A program made the position numbers and the translations under genes. A stretch of DNA of 59,948 bases, taken from positions 1 to 59,948 of the forward strand of contig JASGUU010000071.1 in NCBI GenBank assembly GCA_030057555.1, written 5' to 3'. The DNA comes from Bacillota bacterium. GTDB taxonomy: Bacteria > Bacillota > Clostridia > Saccharofermentanales > Fastidiosipilaceae. Positions 26,249-35,047 of the stretch are shown here, piece by piece (the stretch's first letter is position 1; each line of letters begins with the position of its first letter). The notes beneath the pieces were generated by a model, which saw only the letters and a list, made by a program, of their open reading frames with translations, ran no database searches and was not told the DNA's origin.

Positions 26249-28794
26249 GGGTCCGGGATAGCGCAGCGCCCGAAGCGGCCGAACCGCAGCGCAGGGTGCG
26301 CTTTCTGGGGAGCCTGCGCCACCGCATCTTTGTCCGCGACGATTTCTCGATCTGGGCGGTGGCGGTGGCCGGCGAGCCGCTCATCGACCCCGACGGTGAA
26401 CCGCAGTCCAGACTGGTTATTTTAGGCGAAGGCATCGACAGCCACCCGCCGGAGGTCACGGTCGACATTGCCGGCGTCTGGGAGAAGCGCAGCGGCTACG
26501 ATGACTGGCAGGTGCGCGCCTGGTACGCTACCCCCGCGCTGCCGACCGGGCGGGAGGGCATGCTGCGCTTTCTGGAGAGCGACTACATCAAGGGCTGCGG
26601 CCCTGCCCGTGCGCGCAGCATCGTCGATCGTTTTGGCGCTGAGACCTGGGCGGTCATCGAGCATGAGCCCGAGCGCCTCCAGGAGATCCCCGGCATCGGC
26701 AGGAAGATTATGAAGATGATCCACAAGTCCTATCTTGCGAACATCTCCGTCCGCGACGTCATCAGCGAGCTGGCTCCCTACGGCGTCTCGCCCCGCCTGG
26801 CTGTACGCATCGCCCACAAATTTCCGGGCGCCGTCGGCCTCATCCGCCAGGATCCCTGGCAGCTCTGCGGCGAAGGCATCGGCGTCGGTTTCCACACCGC
26901 CGATCTCATTGCGGAGGCGAACGGCGTCGATCCTCTGTCGCCTTCGCGGCTGGTGGCGGGCTTCGACTACATCTTCACCATGGCCGAGCCCTCCGGCCAC
27001 TGCTATCTGACCGGCGAGCAGCTGCTCACGGAGGCAAGGGAGCTTTTTGCAAAATCCCGCCCGCACCCCGATGTCATCTCCGCCCTTCCGGGCATCCTGG
27101 AGGAACAGATCCGGGGCGGGCATCTGGTCCGCGAGCATTTCGGATCCGCGCCCGGCGGCGGGCCGGATCTCGACCTGCCCATCTACACCCGACTCTTCTG
27201 GAAGCTCGAAAGCGAGGCCGCCCAGTATCTCTGGAACCTGCTGGCGGCGCACCAGGCACGCGACAGCGGCGCGACGCGGCGCCGCGCCCTCCGCACCGAG
27301 CGCGAGCTCCTCGTCGACCGCATTGCCGGGAAGCTCGGCTTCGTGCCGGCCGCCGCCCAGCGCGAGGCGGCGGTCCGCTTTGGCATCGACCCCGTCCTGA
27401 TTCTGACCGGCTATCCCGGCTCCGGCAAGACCACGACCCTGCGCCTGATCCTCGAGACGCTGGACCTGCATCCGAGTGAAGTGCTCCTCTGTGCCCCCAC
27501 CGGCCGCGCGGCCCGGCGCATGAGCGAACAGACGAAGCGGCCGGCTGTGACCATCCACCAGGCGCTGACACTGGATCCCGAGACCGGCGAGATGCCGGAC
27601 GACAGGCTGCCCTTTGCCGCCGTCATCGTCGATGAGGCCTCCATGGTCGACATCCGCCTGCTCGGCCAGCTGCTGAGCCGCCTCAGGCCCGACTGCCGCC
27701 TGCTCTTCTGCGGCGATCCCTGGCAGCTGCCCTCGGTGGGTCCGGGCAATGTCCTGAACGACCTCATCCGCTCCGGTGTGATTCCGGTGGTGGAGCTGAC
27801 CGAGATTTTCCGACAGGAGGAGGGCAGCGAAATTGCGCACAACGCCGCCCAGATCCGCGCCGGCAGCAGTGACCTGGTCTACAACGCGAACTTCGCCTTT
27901 CGCACGGCCGAGACGCCGGAAGCGGCGGCCGACCTCGTCGAGCGCCTGCTGCTGCGGGCGATAGACTATGTCGGGGACGAGGAGCAGGTGGTCTGCCTGA
28001 CCCCCTTCCGCACGCGCACGGCGGCCGGTGCCGACGCCCTCAACGAGCGCCTGCGCGAGAAGCTGAATCCGCCCGCGCCCGGTCGCCGCGAGGTCCGGCA
28101 TGGCGAGCACGTCTTTCGCGAAAATGATCGCGTGATGCTGACGCGCAACTCGCGCCTGCCCCTCTGGGACCGGAAGGCCAGAGCGGCCAGCTCCGATCAG
28201 GGGCAGGTGTCGAACGGCGATATCGGGCGCATCCTGCGCATCCGTGAGGATGCGGAGAAGAAGACCTATGTCGTGGTGCGCTTCAACGCTGCGGAGTACT
28301 GCCTTGGCTCCGAGCACTTTGGCAACCTGGACTGGGCCTACGCGACCACGGTGCACAAGAGCCAGGGCTCGGAATACCAGTTCGTCATTGTCGTCATGCT
28401 GCGCAGCCACTATGTGATGCTCAAGCGTAACCTCATCTATACGGCGCTGACGCGGGCCAAAAAGAATGTGGTCATCATCGGGCAAAAGGAGGCCGTCAAC
28501 CTCGCCATCCGGACTCCGGATTCCGCGCGCCGGCAGACGGGACTGGCCGAGCGCCTGCAGCTGCTGGCCGGTGAACGCCCCGCCGAGCCTGTCCTGGCGG
28601 CCGGCGCCGCGCTCGCTGATCCCGGGGAGGAGGCGGAGGCGGCGACCGGGGTCGCGGGCGAACTGTATTCCGAGACTCAGCCGCCCCGCCTCGAACTCGC
28701 CCAGCCCCCGCCCGCTGCGGCTCCGCCCGCCCCGCGGCGCTTCGGCGAGGACATCGCCGCCGACCTCGCCTCGATCGCCCATATCAGGCTTTAG
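26245..28794 (+). CDS. recD2: RecD2-type ATP-dependent DNA helicase
   Basis: An 849-residue superfamily 1B helicase. The N-terminal region (about 1-110) is the OB-like part, followed by helix-hairpin-helix segments (IKGCGPARA, IPGIGRKI) that bind DNA. Walker A GYPGSGKTTT is near 390, the DEAS box VIVDEASMVD near 461, and the C-terminal motif VHKSQGSEY near 702. This is the RecD2/YrrC architecture of Firmicutes, not the RecBCD subunit. It translocates 5' to 3' and acts in replication-linked repair. No Shine-Dalgarno is seen; translation probably couples to the preceding reductase through the ATGA overlap. The last 90 residues are Ala/Pro-rich and likely disordered. Confidence 0.92.
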   Translation: MRVRDSAAPEAAEPQRRVRFLGSLRHRIFVRDDFSIWAVAVAGEPLIDPDGEPQSRLVILGEGIDSHPPEVTVDIAGVWEKRSGYDDWQVRAWYATPALPTGREGMLRFLESDYIKGCGPARARSIVDRFGAETWAVIEHEPERLQEIPGIGRKIMKMIHKSYLANISVRDVISELAPYGVSPRLAVRIAHKFPGAVGLIRQDPWQLCGEGIGVGFHTADLIAEANGVDPLSPSRLVAGFDYIFTMAEPSGHCYLTGEQLLTEARELFAKSRPHPDVISALPGILEEQIRGGHLVREHFGSAPGGGPDLDLPIYTRLFWKLESEAAQYLWNLLAAHQARDSGATRRRALRTERELLVDRIAGKLGFVPAAAQREAAVRFGIDPVLILTGYPGSGKTTTLRLILETLDLHPSEVLLCAPTGRAARRMSEQTKRPAVTIHQALTLDPETGEMPDDRLPFAAVIVDEASMVDIRLLGQLLSRLRPDCRLLFCGDPWQLPSVGPGNVLNDLIRSGVIPVVELTEIFRQEEGSEIAHNAAQIRAGSSDLVYNANFAFRTAETPEAAADLVERLLLRAIDYVGDEEQVVCLTPFRTRTAAGADALNERLREKLNPPAPGRREVRHGEHVFRENDRVMLTRNSRLPLWDRKARAASSDQGQVSNGDIGRILRIREDAEKKTYVVVRFNAAEYCLGSEHFGNLDWAYATTVHKSQGSEYQFVIVVMLRSHYVMLKRNLIYTALTRAKKNVVIIGQKEAVNLAIRTPDSARRQTGLAERLQLLAGERPAEPVLAAGAALADPGEEAEAATGVAGELYSETQPPRLELAQPPPAAAPPAPRRFGEDIAADLASIAHIRL

Positions 28795-29282
28795 CGCGAT
28801 TCTGCGCCGCCCGGGTCTGCTGCAGCCGCGGTTCGCTGCCGCTGCTGTCTCGTTTTGAGACGACCGGGGCCAACGGACGGGATATCCGTGCCGGTATGCT
28901 GCGCCTGCCGGAGAGCTGGCTGGGAGGTGCCGGCCTGATGCGGAAGCGGGCTGCCGTCAACGAACAGGAAGTGAGCTGCCTTCAGCGAAAAGGAGAGGCG
29001 GGAACCCGGGCACACGCAAACCAGGCGCTTTTTCGGCCAGCGGACAGCTCGTTGCCTGTTGCATAAAGGGTTCGTGAGCAATTATTCGATTTGTACACAG
29101 GGAGGCGTGTACAAGTCGATTTCTTGAGCGAAAAACCACCACTCGGACCGAATTTTGTGCAATAATTCGATTTGTGAGCAACGAAAACGCGCATAAATCG
29201 AATTATTGCTCACTGCATACTCTACCCAGGTCGAAAGAGAGCAGACCCGCCGCCCCGAAACCTGCCCCCGCCGTCCCGGCGC
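28795..29282. other. Intergenic region with tandem hairpins
   Basis: About 490 bp between convergent genes. A small stem-loop (GTCTC/GAGAC) lies at 28847-28861 after recD2. Two AT-rich hairpin repeats occupy 29074-29213 and are annotated separately. No coding frame here has a family signature. Confidence 0.6.
29074..29213. repeat. Two tandem AT-rich hairpin repeats
   Basis: Hairpin 1 (29074 to about 29130) has the left arm GTGAGCAATTATTCGATTTG and a right arm GTGTACAAGTCGATTTCTTG; hairpin 2 (29157-29213) pairs CAATAATTCGATTTGT with ATAAATCGAATTATTG and ends GCTCAC. The two start 83 bp apart. The core ATTCGATTTGTACAC recurs at 41807-41821. The ends GTGAGC/GCTCAC parallel the GTGGTC/GACCAC ends of the 3.4 and 47.6 kb elements. 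Confidence 0.75.
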
Positions 29283-30146
29283 TCAGATGCCAGGGGTAAA
29301 GATCATTTCATCGCGGACCGCCCCGGCCTCATGGCGGAGATAGCTGAACTCCTCGTCGGTGAGCGGCTTCTGAGCCTCCTCGAGGAGCTTCCACATCAGG
29401 TTGGAGCTGTCAAAATTACCCGGCGGTATCAGGATCTGGGCGCCCATCTGGAAACCGTACTTCATTGCCAGCAGGGCGAGCCTGTCATTGTCGAAGATGG
29501 GGCGACACCAGGACTTGGGGTAGACACGCGGTTCGCCCTCGCGCCAGAGCCGCCAGGCCAGAGTCTTCATGGCCAGCAGCCCCTTGTCCGATGCCCGGCA
29601 GACCTCGGCGATGCGCCGGCCCCAGCTGCAGTTCAGACCCAGCGCCCAGTTCATCGGGAAAAGAATGGTGTCGAAGTCGTAGCGGCGGCAGGCTTCGAGG
29701 CCGATCTCCTCGCTGTGCAGGGAGCAGCCCACAAAACGGATGAGCCCCTCCTGTCTGGCCCAGGCGATCGTCTCCATCCCGCCGCCCTCGCCGAAGAGAA
29801 TGTCGAGATCCTCCTGCGTCGACAGTGCGTGCAGCTGATAGACATCGAAGTAGTCGGTCCGCAGGCGCCTGAGGGAGGCCAGCAGCTCGCGCTTCATGCC
29901 GATGGCACTGCGCTCGCTGGATTTGCAGGCGAGATAGATCCGGTCGCGATGGCGACGCAGTGCGGGCCCCGTGTGCTCCTCGGCATTGCCGTAGGAGGGT
30001 GCGATGTCGAAATAGTTGATGCCATTGGCGACGGCGTGGTCGACAAAGGCGGCCGCTGTCGCTGGCGTCTCGTTCATGGAGACGACGCCGGCATAGGCCA
30101 TGGGTGTCACCAGCAGTTCCGTCCGTCCCAGTCGCTGTTGCTTCAT
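29283..30146 (-). CDS. Aldo/keto reductase
   Basis: A 287-residue NADPH-dependent reductase of the aldo/keto family. The catalytic tetrad is visible: Asp47 and Tyr52 (FDIAPSYGNAE), Lys75 (YLACKSSER) and His106 (VYQLHALS). I chose ATG 30146, directly after GGAGGAGA at good spacing; a longer frame upstream to 30296 has no such signal and adds no conserved residues. It lacks the ferredoxin tail of the paralogue at 25100. No neighbour on its strand is close enough for an operon. The substrate is unknown. Confidence 0.88.
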   Translation of the reverse strand: MKQQRLGRTELLVTPMAYAGVVSMNETPATAAAFVDHAVANGINYFDIAPSYGNAEEHTGPALRRHRDRIYLACKSSERSAIGMKRELLASLRRLRTDYFDVYQLHALSTQEDLDILFGEGGGMETIAWARQEGLIRFVGCSLHSEEIGLEACRRYDFDTILFPMNWALGLNCSWGRRIAEVCRASDKGLLAMKTLAWRLWREGEPRVYPKSWCRPIFDNDRLALLAMKYGFQMGAQILIPPGNFDSSNLMWKLLEEAQKPLTDEEFSYLRHEAGAVRDEMIFTPGI

Positions 30147-30408
30147 CTCGGGTCTCCTCCAGATCTCCTCTGCCATGCTTCCTGCAGAAAGTATAACTGC
30201 AGTCAGGCAAAGAATGCCGGGCCGTCCGCACATCTGCCACTGGCAGAGAGCAACATGGCAGGAGCATGGCGGGCTCCCTCTATGATGAGGGATCATGCAG
30301 TCGGACTCCAGTCAATGTGACGGCTGCCCGGCGCCATCCCATATCAATCAGACAGGTTGAGCTAAAATAACATGTATTTCTGCCGACATGAGGCGCAGGA
30401 GAAGAATG

Positions 30409-30843
30409 ATGAAAAATACTGAAATGATAGACAATATGATTGACTGGGCTGAGGAACAGCTCGGCAGCCGCTACTATGCTGGCCTGTGTCTTGCGTTCAT
30501 TGAGGAAGCGCTTGAGATCAGCAATTCCATTGAAATCTTTGGAGGCGACTCGGCCAGGGAATCACTTGAAATGTACCGGGATGCCCTGCAGACAGGAGTT
30601 CCGGAGCGCGGCGCTTTCGTGTTCTATGATTGTCTGTGCCCAGGTCCCGATGGCCCGATGAACTGGGGGCACTGTGGCATATGCCTCGGAGACGGGAACG
30701 TGATTCACTCCTGGGACTGCATTCGAGTCGATCACTTCCGGCAGATTGAGAGCATGCGAACCCTGGTTGGCGATTATCCCCGATATCGCGGCTGGGTTCC
30801 CATTAGCCGGGTGCTGGCGCAGGAATCTGACCGCTGCGAATGA
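30409..30843 (+). CDS. NlpC/P60-like cysteine hydrolase, no signal peptide
   Basis: A 144-residue protein with the layout of a papain-like NlpC/P60 or CHAP fold: Cys27 in YAGLCLAFIEEA, His88 in NWGHCGICLGDG and His100 in VIHSWD. GAFVFYD before the first His is also typical. The start is chosen at ATG 30409, 7 nt after AGGAG; ATGs at 30406 and 30388 are alternatives. There is no signal peptide, wall-binding repeat or membrane helix, so it may be cytoplasmic, or exported in another way. Many such proteins cut peptidoglycan stem peptides, but that needs export. It is a stand-alone gene converging on the histidine kinase. Family call is moderate, function unknown. Confidence 0.7.
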   Translation: MKNTEMIDNMIDWAEEQLGSRYYAGLCLAFIEEALEISNSIEIFGGDSARESLEMYRDALQTGVPERGAFVFYDCLCPGPDGPMNWGHCGICLGDGNVIHSWDCIRVDHFRQIESMRTLVGDYPRYRGWVPISRVLAQESDRCE

Positions 30844-30942
30844 CAGCCCTGGGCATGGGCGTCCAGCACATTCATTCCCGCGCCATACCTGCAACAGCCT
30901 CTTTGACCGCGGCTTTCCGGCGCGGCAGTTTCAGAGCCGGCC

Positions 30943-32247
30943 TCAGGACACCCCGCCTGCGCCGGTAGTGAGCGCCGCATCCCCGTGGCGCGGCAGACTC
31001 ACGGTAAATGTTGTCCCGGCTTCCACACTGCTGGTCGCCCAGATCTGTCCGCGGTGGCGCAGGACGATGCCGCGCGCGATGGCGAGGCCCAGTCCGAAGC
31101 CGCTGCGGCTGCGCTCGGCCGCAGCGCGATAAAAGCGGTCGAAAAGATGCGGCAGATCGCGCTCGGGGATCGGCTCCCCCTCGTTCGTGACCTCGAGGCG
31201 CAGACTCCGCCCGCCACGCGCCGCCAGACGCAGCTCGACCGGCCGCCCCGGCGCACCGTGGCGCAGGGCGTTTTCGAGCAGGATGCCCAGCAGCTGGCGC
31301 AGCTCCTCGGCGTCGCCGCGCACGATGAGACCGGCCTCAATATCGGCCGCGATCTCCTGCCCGCCCTCATGCGCCAGCGCCTCGAAGGCCAGACAGGCCC
31401 GTTCGCAGACGCGGCTCAGGTCAACCGCAGCCGCAGCCCTCGGATCGAGCTTTTCCGACTCCAGCCGCGACAGGGTCAAAAGGCTCGTGATCAGGCGGGT
31501 CATGCTGTCGATCTCAACCGCCATGCCCTCGAGCCAGCGCTCCTGCTCGGCCACCGTACGCTCCGGGTGCGAGCGCACCAGCCCCAGATTGGCCGACAGC
31601 ACCGCGAGCGGCGTCTTTAATTCATGTGAAGCATCCTCCAGAAAGCGGCTCTCGGCGAGCCAGGCCCGCCGCACCGGATCGAGGACGATGCTCGCGAGCA
31701 GCCAGGCCAGCAGCCCCAGTCCCAGCACCGCGGGGATGCCGATGCGGGTCAGGTTGCCGCGCAGGGCGGCGAGCTGGCGCCTTTCGGCGGAACGGTCAAC
31801 GAAGGCCAGCCGGATGTTGCGCTGGGCATCAGTATCACGCAGGTAGCGCAGATTGAGCTCGGGGATGACGCCCTCGGCCGCCGGCCGCTCGAGACTCAGC
31901 TGCACCAGTGCCCGCAGGGCCTCCTCGTTCTCGACATTGAAGCTTGTCTGAATGATCTCGATGCGTCCCCGCGGCGTGAGCTGTACGTACAGCGCAGGCA
32001 AAGCTCCCGCCGTCGCCGGATCCCAGTCGGCCGGATCCACTCCGATGGGGCGCTGCAGGGTCGTGCCATTCTGGATGACGAACTCGAGCTGGCGCCGGCT
32101 CTCGTTCTCGACCCGCTTGACCTCGGTGATGTAGATGACGGCGAAAATCACCGCCAGCAGAAGGACTGTAATCACGAAAATGACCGCCATCAGCTTCAGA
32201 CGCAGACGGCTGAGCAGGCGCTTCGCCTCGGGTCCCAGCTTAGCCAT
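30943..32247 (-). CDS. Sensor histidine kinase (OmpR-type partner)
   Basis: A 434-residue membrane histidine kinase. One hydrophobic segment lies at about 19-41, an extracellular loop of about 130 residues follows, and a second segment sits near 175-195. The phosphoacceptor box is ASHELKTPLAVL (His near 210), then the N box LLENALRHG, and G boxes near RSGFGLGLAIARGI. Its start overlaps the response regulator stop by 8 nt, so the pair is one operon with the regulator first. The signal and target genes are not evident from the context. Confidence 0.92.
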   Translation of the reverse strand: MAKLGPEAKRLLSRLRLKLMAVIFVITVLLLAVIFAVIYITEVKRVENESRRQLEFVIQNGTTLQRPIGVDPADWDPATAGALPALYVQLTPRGRIEIIQTSFNVENEEALRALVQLSLERPAAEGVIPELNLRYLRDTDAQRNIRLAFVDRSAERRQLAALRGNLTRIGIPAVLGLGLLAWLLASIVLDPVRRAWLAESRFLEDASHELKTPLAVLSANLGLVRSHPERTVAEQERWLEGMAVEIDSMTRLITSLLTLSRLESEKLDPRAAAAVDLSRVCERACLAFEALAHEGGQEIAADIEAGLIVRGDAEELRQLLGILLENALRHGAPGRPVELRLAARGGRSLRLEVTNEGEPIPERDLPHLFDRFYRAAAERSRSGFGLGLAIARGIVLRHRGQIWATSSVEAGTTFTVSLPRHGDAALTTGAGGVS

Positions 32248-32920
32248 CTTCGGCGAGGCGCAGCATGTAGCCGAGCTTCCGCAGCGTGCGGATCTCGACC
32301 TTTGTATTCAGGTAGGCGAGCTTTTTGCGCAGAAAGGAGATATAGACCTCCACGTGATTGTCCTCGGCCTCGGAGTCGAGCCCCCAGACCTTGACCAGGA
32401 TCTCCTCCTTCGGCACCACCACGCCCGGCCGGGCAAAGAGCAGCTGCATGATCTGGAATTCCTTGTTCGAAAGCTCAATGGAGTCCGTCGCCGTGCTCAG
32501 CTGGAAGCGCCTGGTGTCGAGCGTCAGGTCGCCGAAGGCGGGCTCGCTGTCGAGCATGTCGGTCGTGCGCCGGGCGACCGCCCGCACCGCCGCGACCAGC
32601 TCCTCATTGTGGAAGGGCTTCGTGAGATAGTAGTCGGCCCCGCTGTCGAGGCCCTCGACGCGCTTCTCCACGCTTGACAGGGCGGTCAGCATCAGCACCG
32701 GCGTCTGGATGCGCTCGCCGCGGATGCGCCGCAGCACCTCGAAGCCGTCGAGCGAGGGCAGCAGGACATCGAGCACGATGCAGTCGTAGATGCCGCTGCG
32801 GGCGTAGTCCACCGCCTCGGCACCGTCATAGCAGCCGTCGCTCGCGAAGCCATGCTCCTCGAGCAGGGTGCGGATCGCCTGGTTGAGGGGGCGATCATCC
32901 TCGACAACGAGTATGCGCAT
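32240..32920 (-). CDS. OmpR/PhoB family response regulator
   Basis: A 226-residue two-domain response regulator. The receiver has the acidic pair VVEDD (6-9), phosphoacceptor Asp51 (IVLDVLLPSLDG), and the conserved Lys in LTKPFHNEEL. The C-terminal winged helix carries ELSNKEFQIMQLL and the recognition region DNHVEVYISFLRKKL. ATG 32920 is preceded by AAAAGGAGG. It is the first gene of the operon with the kinase at 30943. No binding site was identified. Confidence 0.93.
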   Translation of the reverse strand: MRILVVEDDRPLNQAIRTLLEEHGFASDGCYDGAEAVDYARSGIYDCIVLDVLLPSLDGFEVLRRIRGERIQTPVLMLTALSSVEKRVEGLDSGADYYLTKPFHNEELVAAVRAVARRTTDMLDSEPAFGDLTLDTRRFQLSTATDSIELSNKEFQIMQLLFARPGVVVPKEEILVKVWGLDSEAEDNHVEVYISFLRKKLAYLNTKVEIRTLRKLGYMLRLAEDG

Positions 32921-33165
32921 TTCGTTTCCGGCCTCCTTTTCTACATTTTACGCCAGTGAGGCTGAACTGAAGCTGGAATGGGAGGCCCTGTATCTCCGCT
33001 TGTGCTGAACAGACAGGTGCCGCTGGCTGCTGCCATGAGTTCCGGCTGCCCGTGGGCTGCGCTTCAGGTCCGGCAGCTGTGCTGCCTGGCAATTGTGACC
33101 CGGCTCCCATATGATCTGCTTACCGGAAGATGATGTCCCAGGTATTTTCAGCTGGAGGTCGGAAC

Positions 33166-33783
33166 ATGATTCTGCAGAAGCTCGAATACATAATACTTCC
33201 ACCCAAAACAGGGGATCTGGCAACGGATGTGGCGAATCTGCTCCGTCATAATGGCAGGGAGGATACCCTGACGCATGTGATCGATGTTGCCAGGGTGAAT
33301 GGCGAGCTCGCGGACCGCTTCGGCCTGGTGCGGGATACATGCATCGCGGCGGGTCTCCTGCACGATATCAGCGCCATCATTCAACCGGACGATATGATGC
33401 GCTACGCGATCGCAGGCGGCTTTGAGATCTGCGAAGCCGAACACCGATTCCCGTTTCTGCTGCATCAGCGCTTTGCCCGGATGATCGCCAGTGGCTACTT
33501 CGAGGTTGAAGACCGCGATATTCTGTCAGCTGTTGCATGTCATACCAGTCTCAGGGCCTCACCGACTCCCTGTGACATGGCCCTGTTCATTGCCGACAAG
33601 CTGGCCTGGGATCAGGAGGGTACGCCGCCATACTACGACGCCGTATGGTCAGCGCTGGATGAGTCTCTGGAAAGGGCCAGTTACGTCTTTATGACGTTTG
33701 TGATGGACAATGGGATGCTCCTGTACCCTCATAAGGACTGGACTCTGGCCTATGAATACCTGAAAGGAAAGCTGGAGAGCTGA
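33166..33783 (+). CDS. HD-domain phosphohydrolase (YqeK-like)
   Basis: A 205-residue HD superfamily hydrolase. The metal ligands are visible as His37 (LTHVIDVARV), His66-Asp67 (GLLHDIS) and Asp144 (FIADKLAWDQ), with His126 in the CHTS motif. The pattern HDI, CHTS and ADK is that of the YqeK group, whose characterised members split diadenosine tetraphosphate symmetrically. I chose ATG 33166, 7 nt after GGAGG. It has no NadD fusion or partner here; it lies 97 nt upstream of rtcB in the same direction and may be co-transcribed. A YqeK role is likely but not proven, since the region between ligands is divergent. Confidence 0.75.
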   Translation: MILQKLEYIILPPKTGDLATDVANLLRHNGREDTLTHVIDVARVNGELADRFGLVRDTCIAAGLLHDISAIIQPDDMMRYAIAGGFEICEAEHRFPFLLHQRFARMIASGYFEVEDRDILSAVACHTSLRASPTPCDMALFIADKLAWDQEGTPPYYDAVWSALDESLERASYVFMTFVMDNGMLLYPHKDWTLAYEYLKGKLES

Positions 33784-33880
33784 AGCCGGACCCGACGCGC
33801 TTTGGTGTACCTGATCCCATGCTGTGAACGGCCATGTATGTGTACCTTTCAGATCATGAAGGCGGGAAAGGAGCTTTGGC

Positions 33881-35005
33881 TTGATTATCATCAAAGGTCA
33901 GTACAACGAAGCCAGAGTCTTCACGAGCGAGCTGGAGGTGACGGCGCGGGCTCAGATTGAGAATCTCGTCAATCAGCCCTTTGTGGCTGGAAGCAGGATC
34001 CGGATCATGCCGGATGTGCACGCCGGTGCGGGCAGTACGATCGGTACGACGATGACGATCAGCGACAGGGTGGTTCCGAATCTGGTCGGTGTTGACATCG
34101 GCTGTGGCATGCTTACCTGTGAGCTTTCAGGACTCACGGAGGCGGATCTCGATCTGCCCCGGCTCGACCGCCTCATCCGCTCCCGCATCCCCTCAGGCTA
34201 CGAGATTCGCAGGCAGCCACACGGCTTTCTGGAACGGACGCGGCTCGATGCACTCTGCTGCCGTGAGGGCGGACAGAACGACAAACGCCTGAACATGACG
34301 CGGGCCCGCCTGTCACTCGGCACCCTGGGCGGCGGCAATCACTTTATTGAAGTCAACAAAGGACATGGCGGCAGGCTCTATCTGGTGATCCACTCCGGCT
34401 CTCGACATATCGGCCATCAGGTGGCGCTGCACTACCAGCGGCTGGCTGCCAGACTGCAGCCGGGGCAGGCGCGGGATCTGGCCTGGCTAGCAGGCAGGCC
34501 GCTTGACGACTACCTGCATGACATGAGAATCATGCAGGACTATGCCGTCCAGAACCGGAAGGCGATGGCCGAGACCATCATCACGGGGATGGACTGGCCA
34601 ACTGGAGCGCGCTTTACCACCATCCACAACTACATCGATCTGGACTCGATGATTCTGCGCAAGGGAGCCATTTCAGCGCATGCCGGCGAACGGCTCCTGA
34701 TCCCGCTGAACATGCGTGACGGCTCTCTCCTTTGTGTCGGAAAGGGTAACCCGGACTGGAACTTCTCCGCCCCTCATGGAGCGGGCCACATCATGTCACG
34801 CAAAGAGGCCAGACGGGTGCTCTCCATGCAGGACTTCCGCGAGAGCATGGACGGTATCTACTCCACATCCATCCGGAAGGATACCCTCGATGAGGCACCG
34901 ATGGCCTACAAGTCCCGCGAGAGCCTCGAGGAGTATCTCGACCAGACGGTGGACATTCTGGACCACCTCAGTCCCGTCTACAACTTCAAGGCCAGTGGAG
35001 GCTGA
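33881..35005 (+). CDS. rtcB: RtcB family RNA-splicing ligase
   Basis: A 374-residue Mn- and GTP-dependent RNA ligase that joins 2',3'-cyclic phosphate or 3'-phosphate ends to 5'-OH ends in RNA repair. Metal and catalytic residues are clear: Asp72 and Cys75 (VGVDIGCGM), His154 (GGGNHFIE), His171 (VIHSGSRHIG) and the guanylated His299 (APHGAGHIMSR). It uses TTG at 33881 as start, with AAGGAG 7 nt upstream; no better start exists before the conserved N-terminus. Length is in the short bacterial range. No RtcA, archease or release factor homologue is nearby. The HD-domain gene precedes it. Confidence 0.93.
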   Translation: MIIIKGQYNEARVFTSELEVTARAQIENLVNQPFVAGSRIRIMPDVHAGAGSTIGTTMTISDRVVPNLVGVDIGCGMLTCELSGLTEADLDLPRLDRLIRSRIPSGYEIRRQPHGFLERTRLDALCCREGGQNDKRLNMTRARLSLGTLGGGNHFIEVNKGHGGRLYLVIHSGSRHIGHQVALHYQRLAARLQPGQARDLAWLAGRPLDDYLHDMRIMQDYAVQNRKAMAETIITGMDWPTGARFTTIHNYIDLDSMILRKGAISAHAGERLLIPLNMRDGSLLCVGKGNPDWNFSAPHGAGHIMSRKEARRVLSMQDFRESMDGIYSTSIRKDTLDEAPMAYKSRESLEEYLDQTVDILDHLSPVYNFKASGG

Positions 35006-35047
35006 GGGCCGCAGCGGAGCGCAACGAGGCAGCCACGGTCCGGCTGT

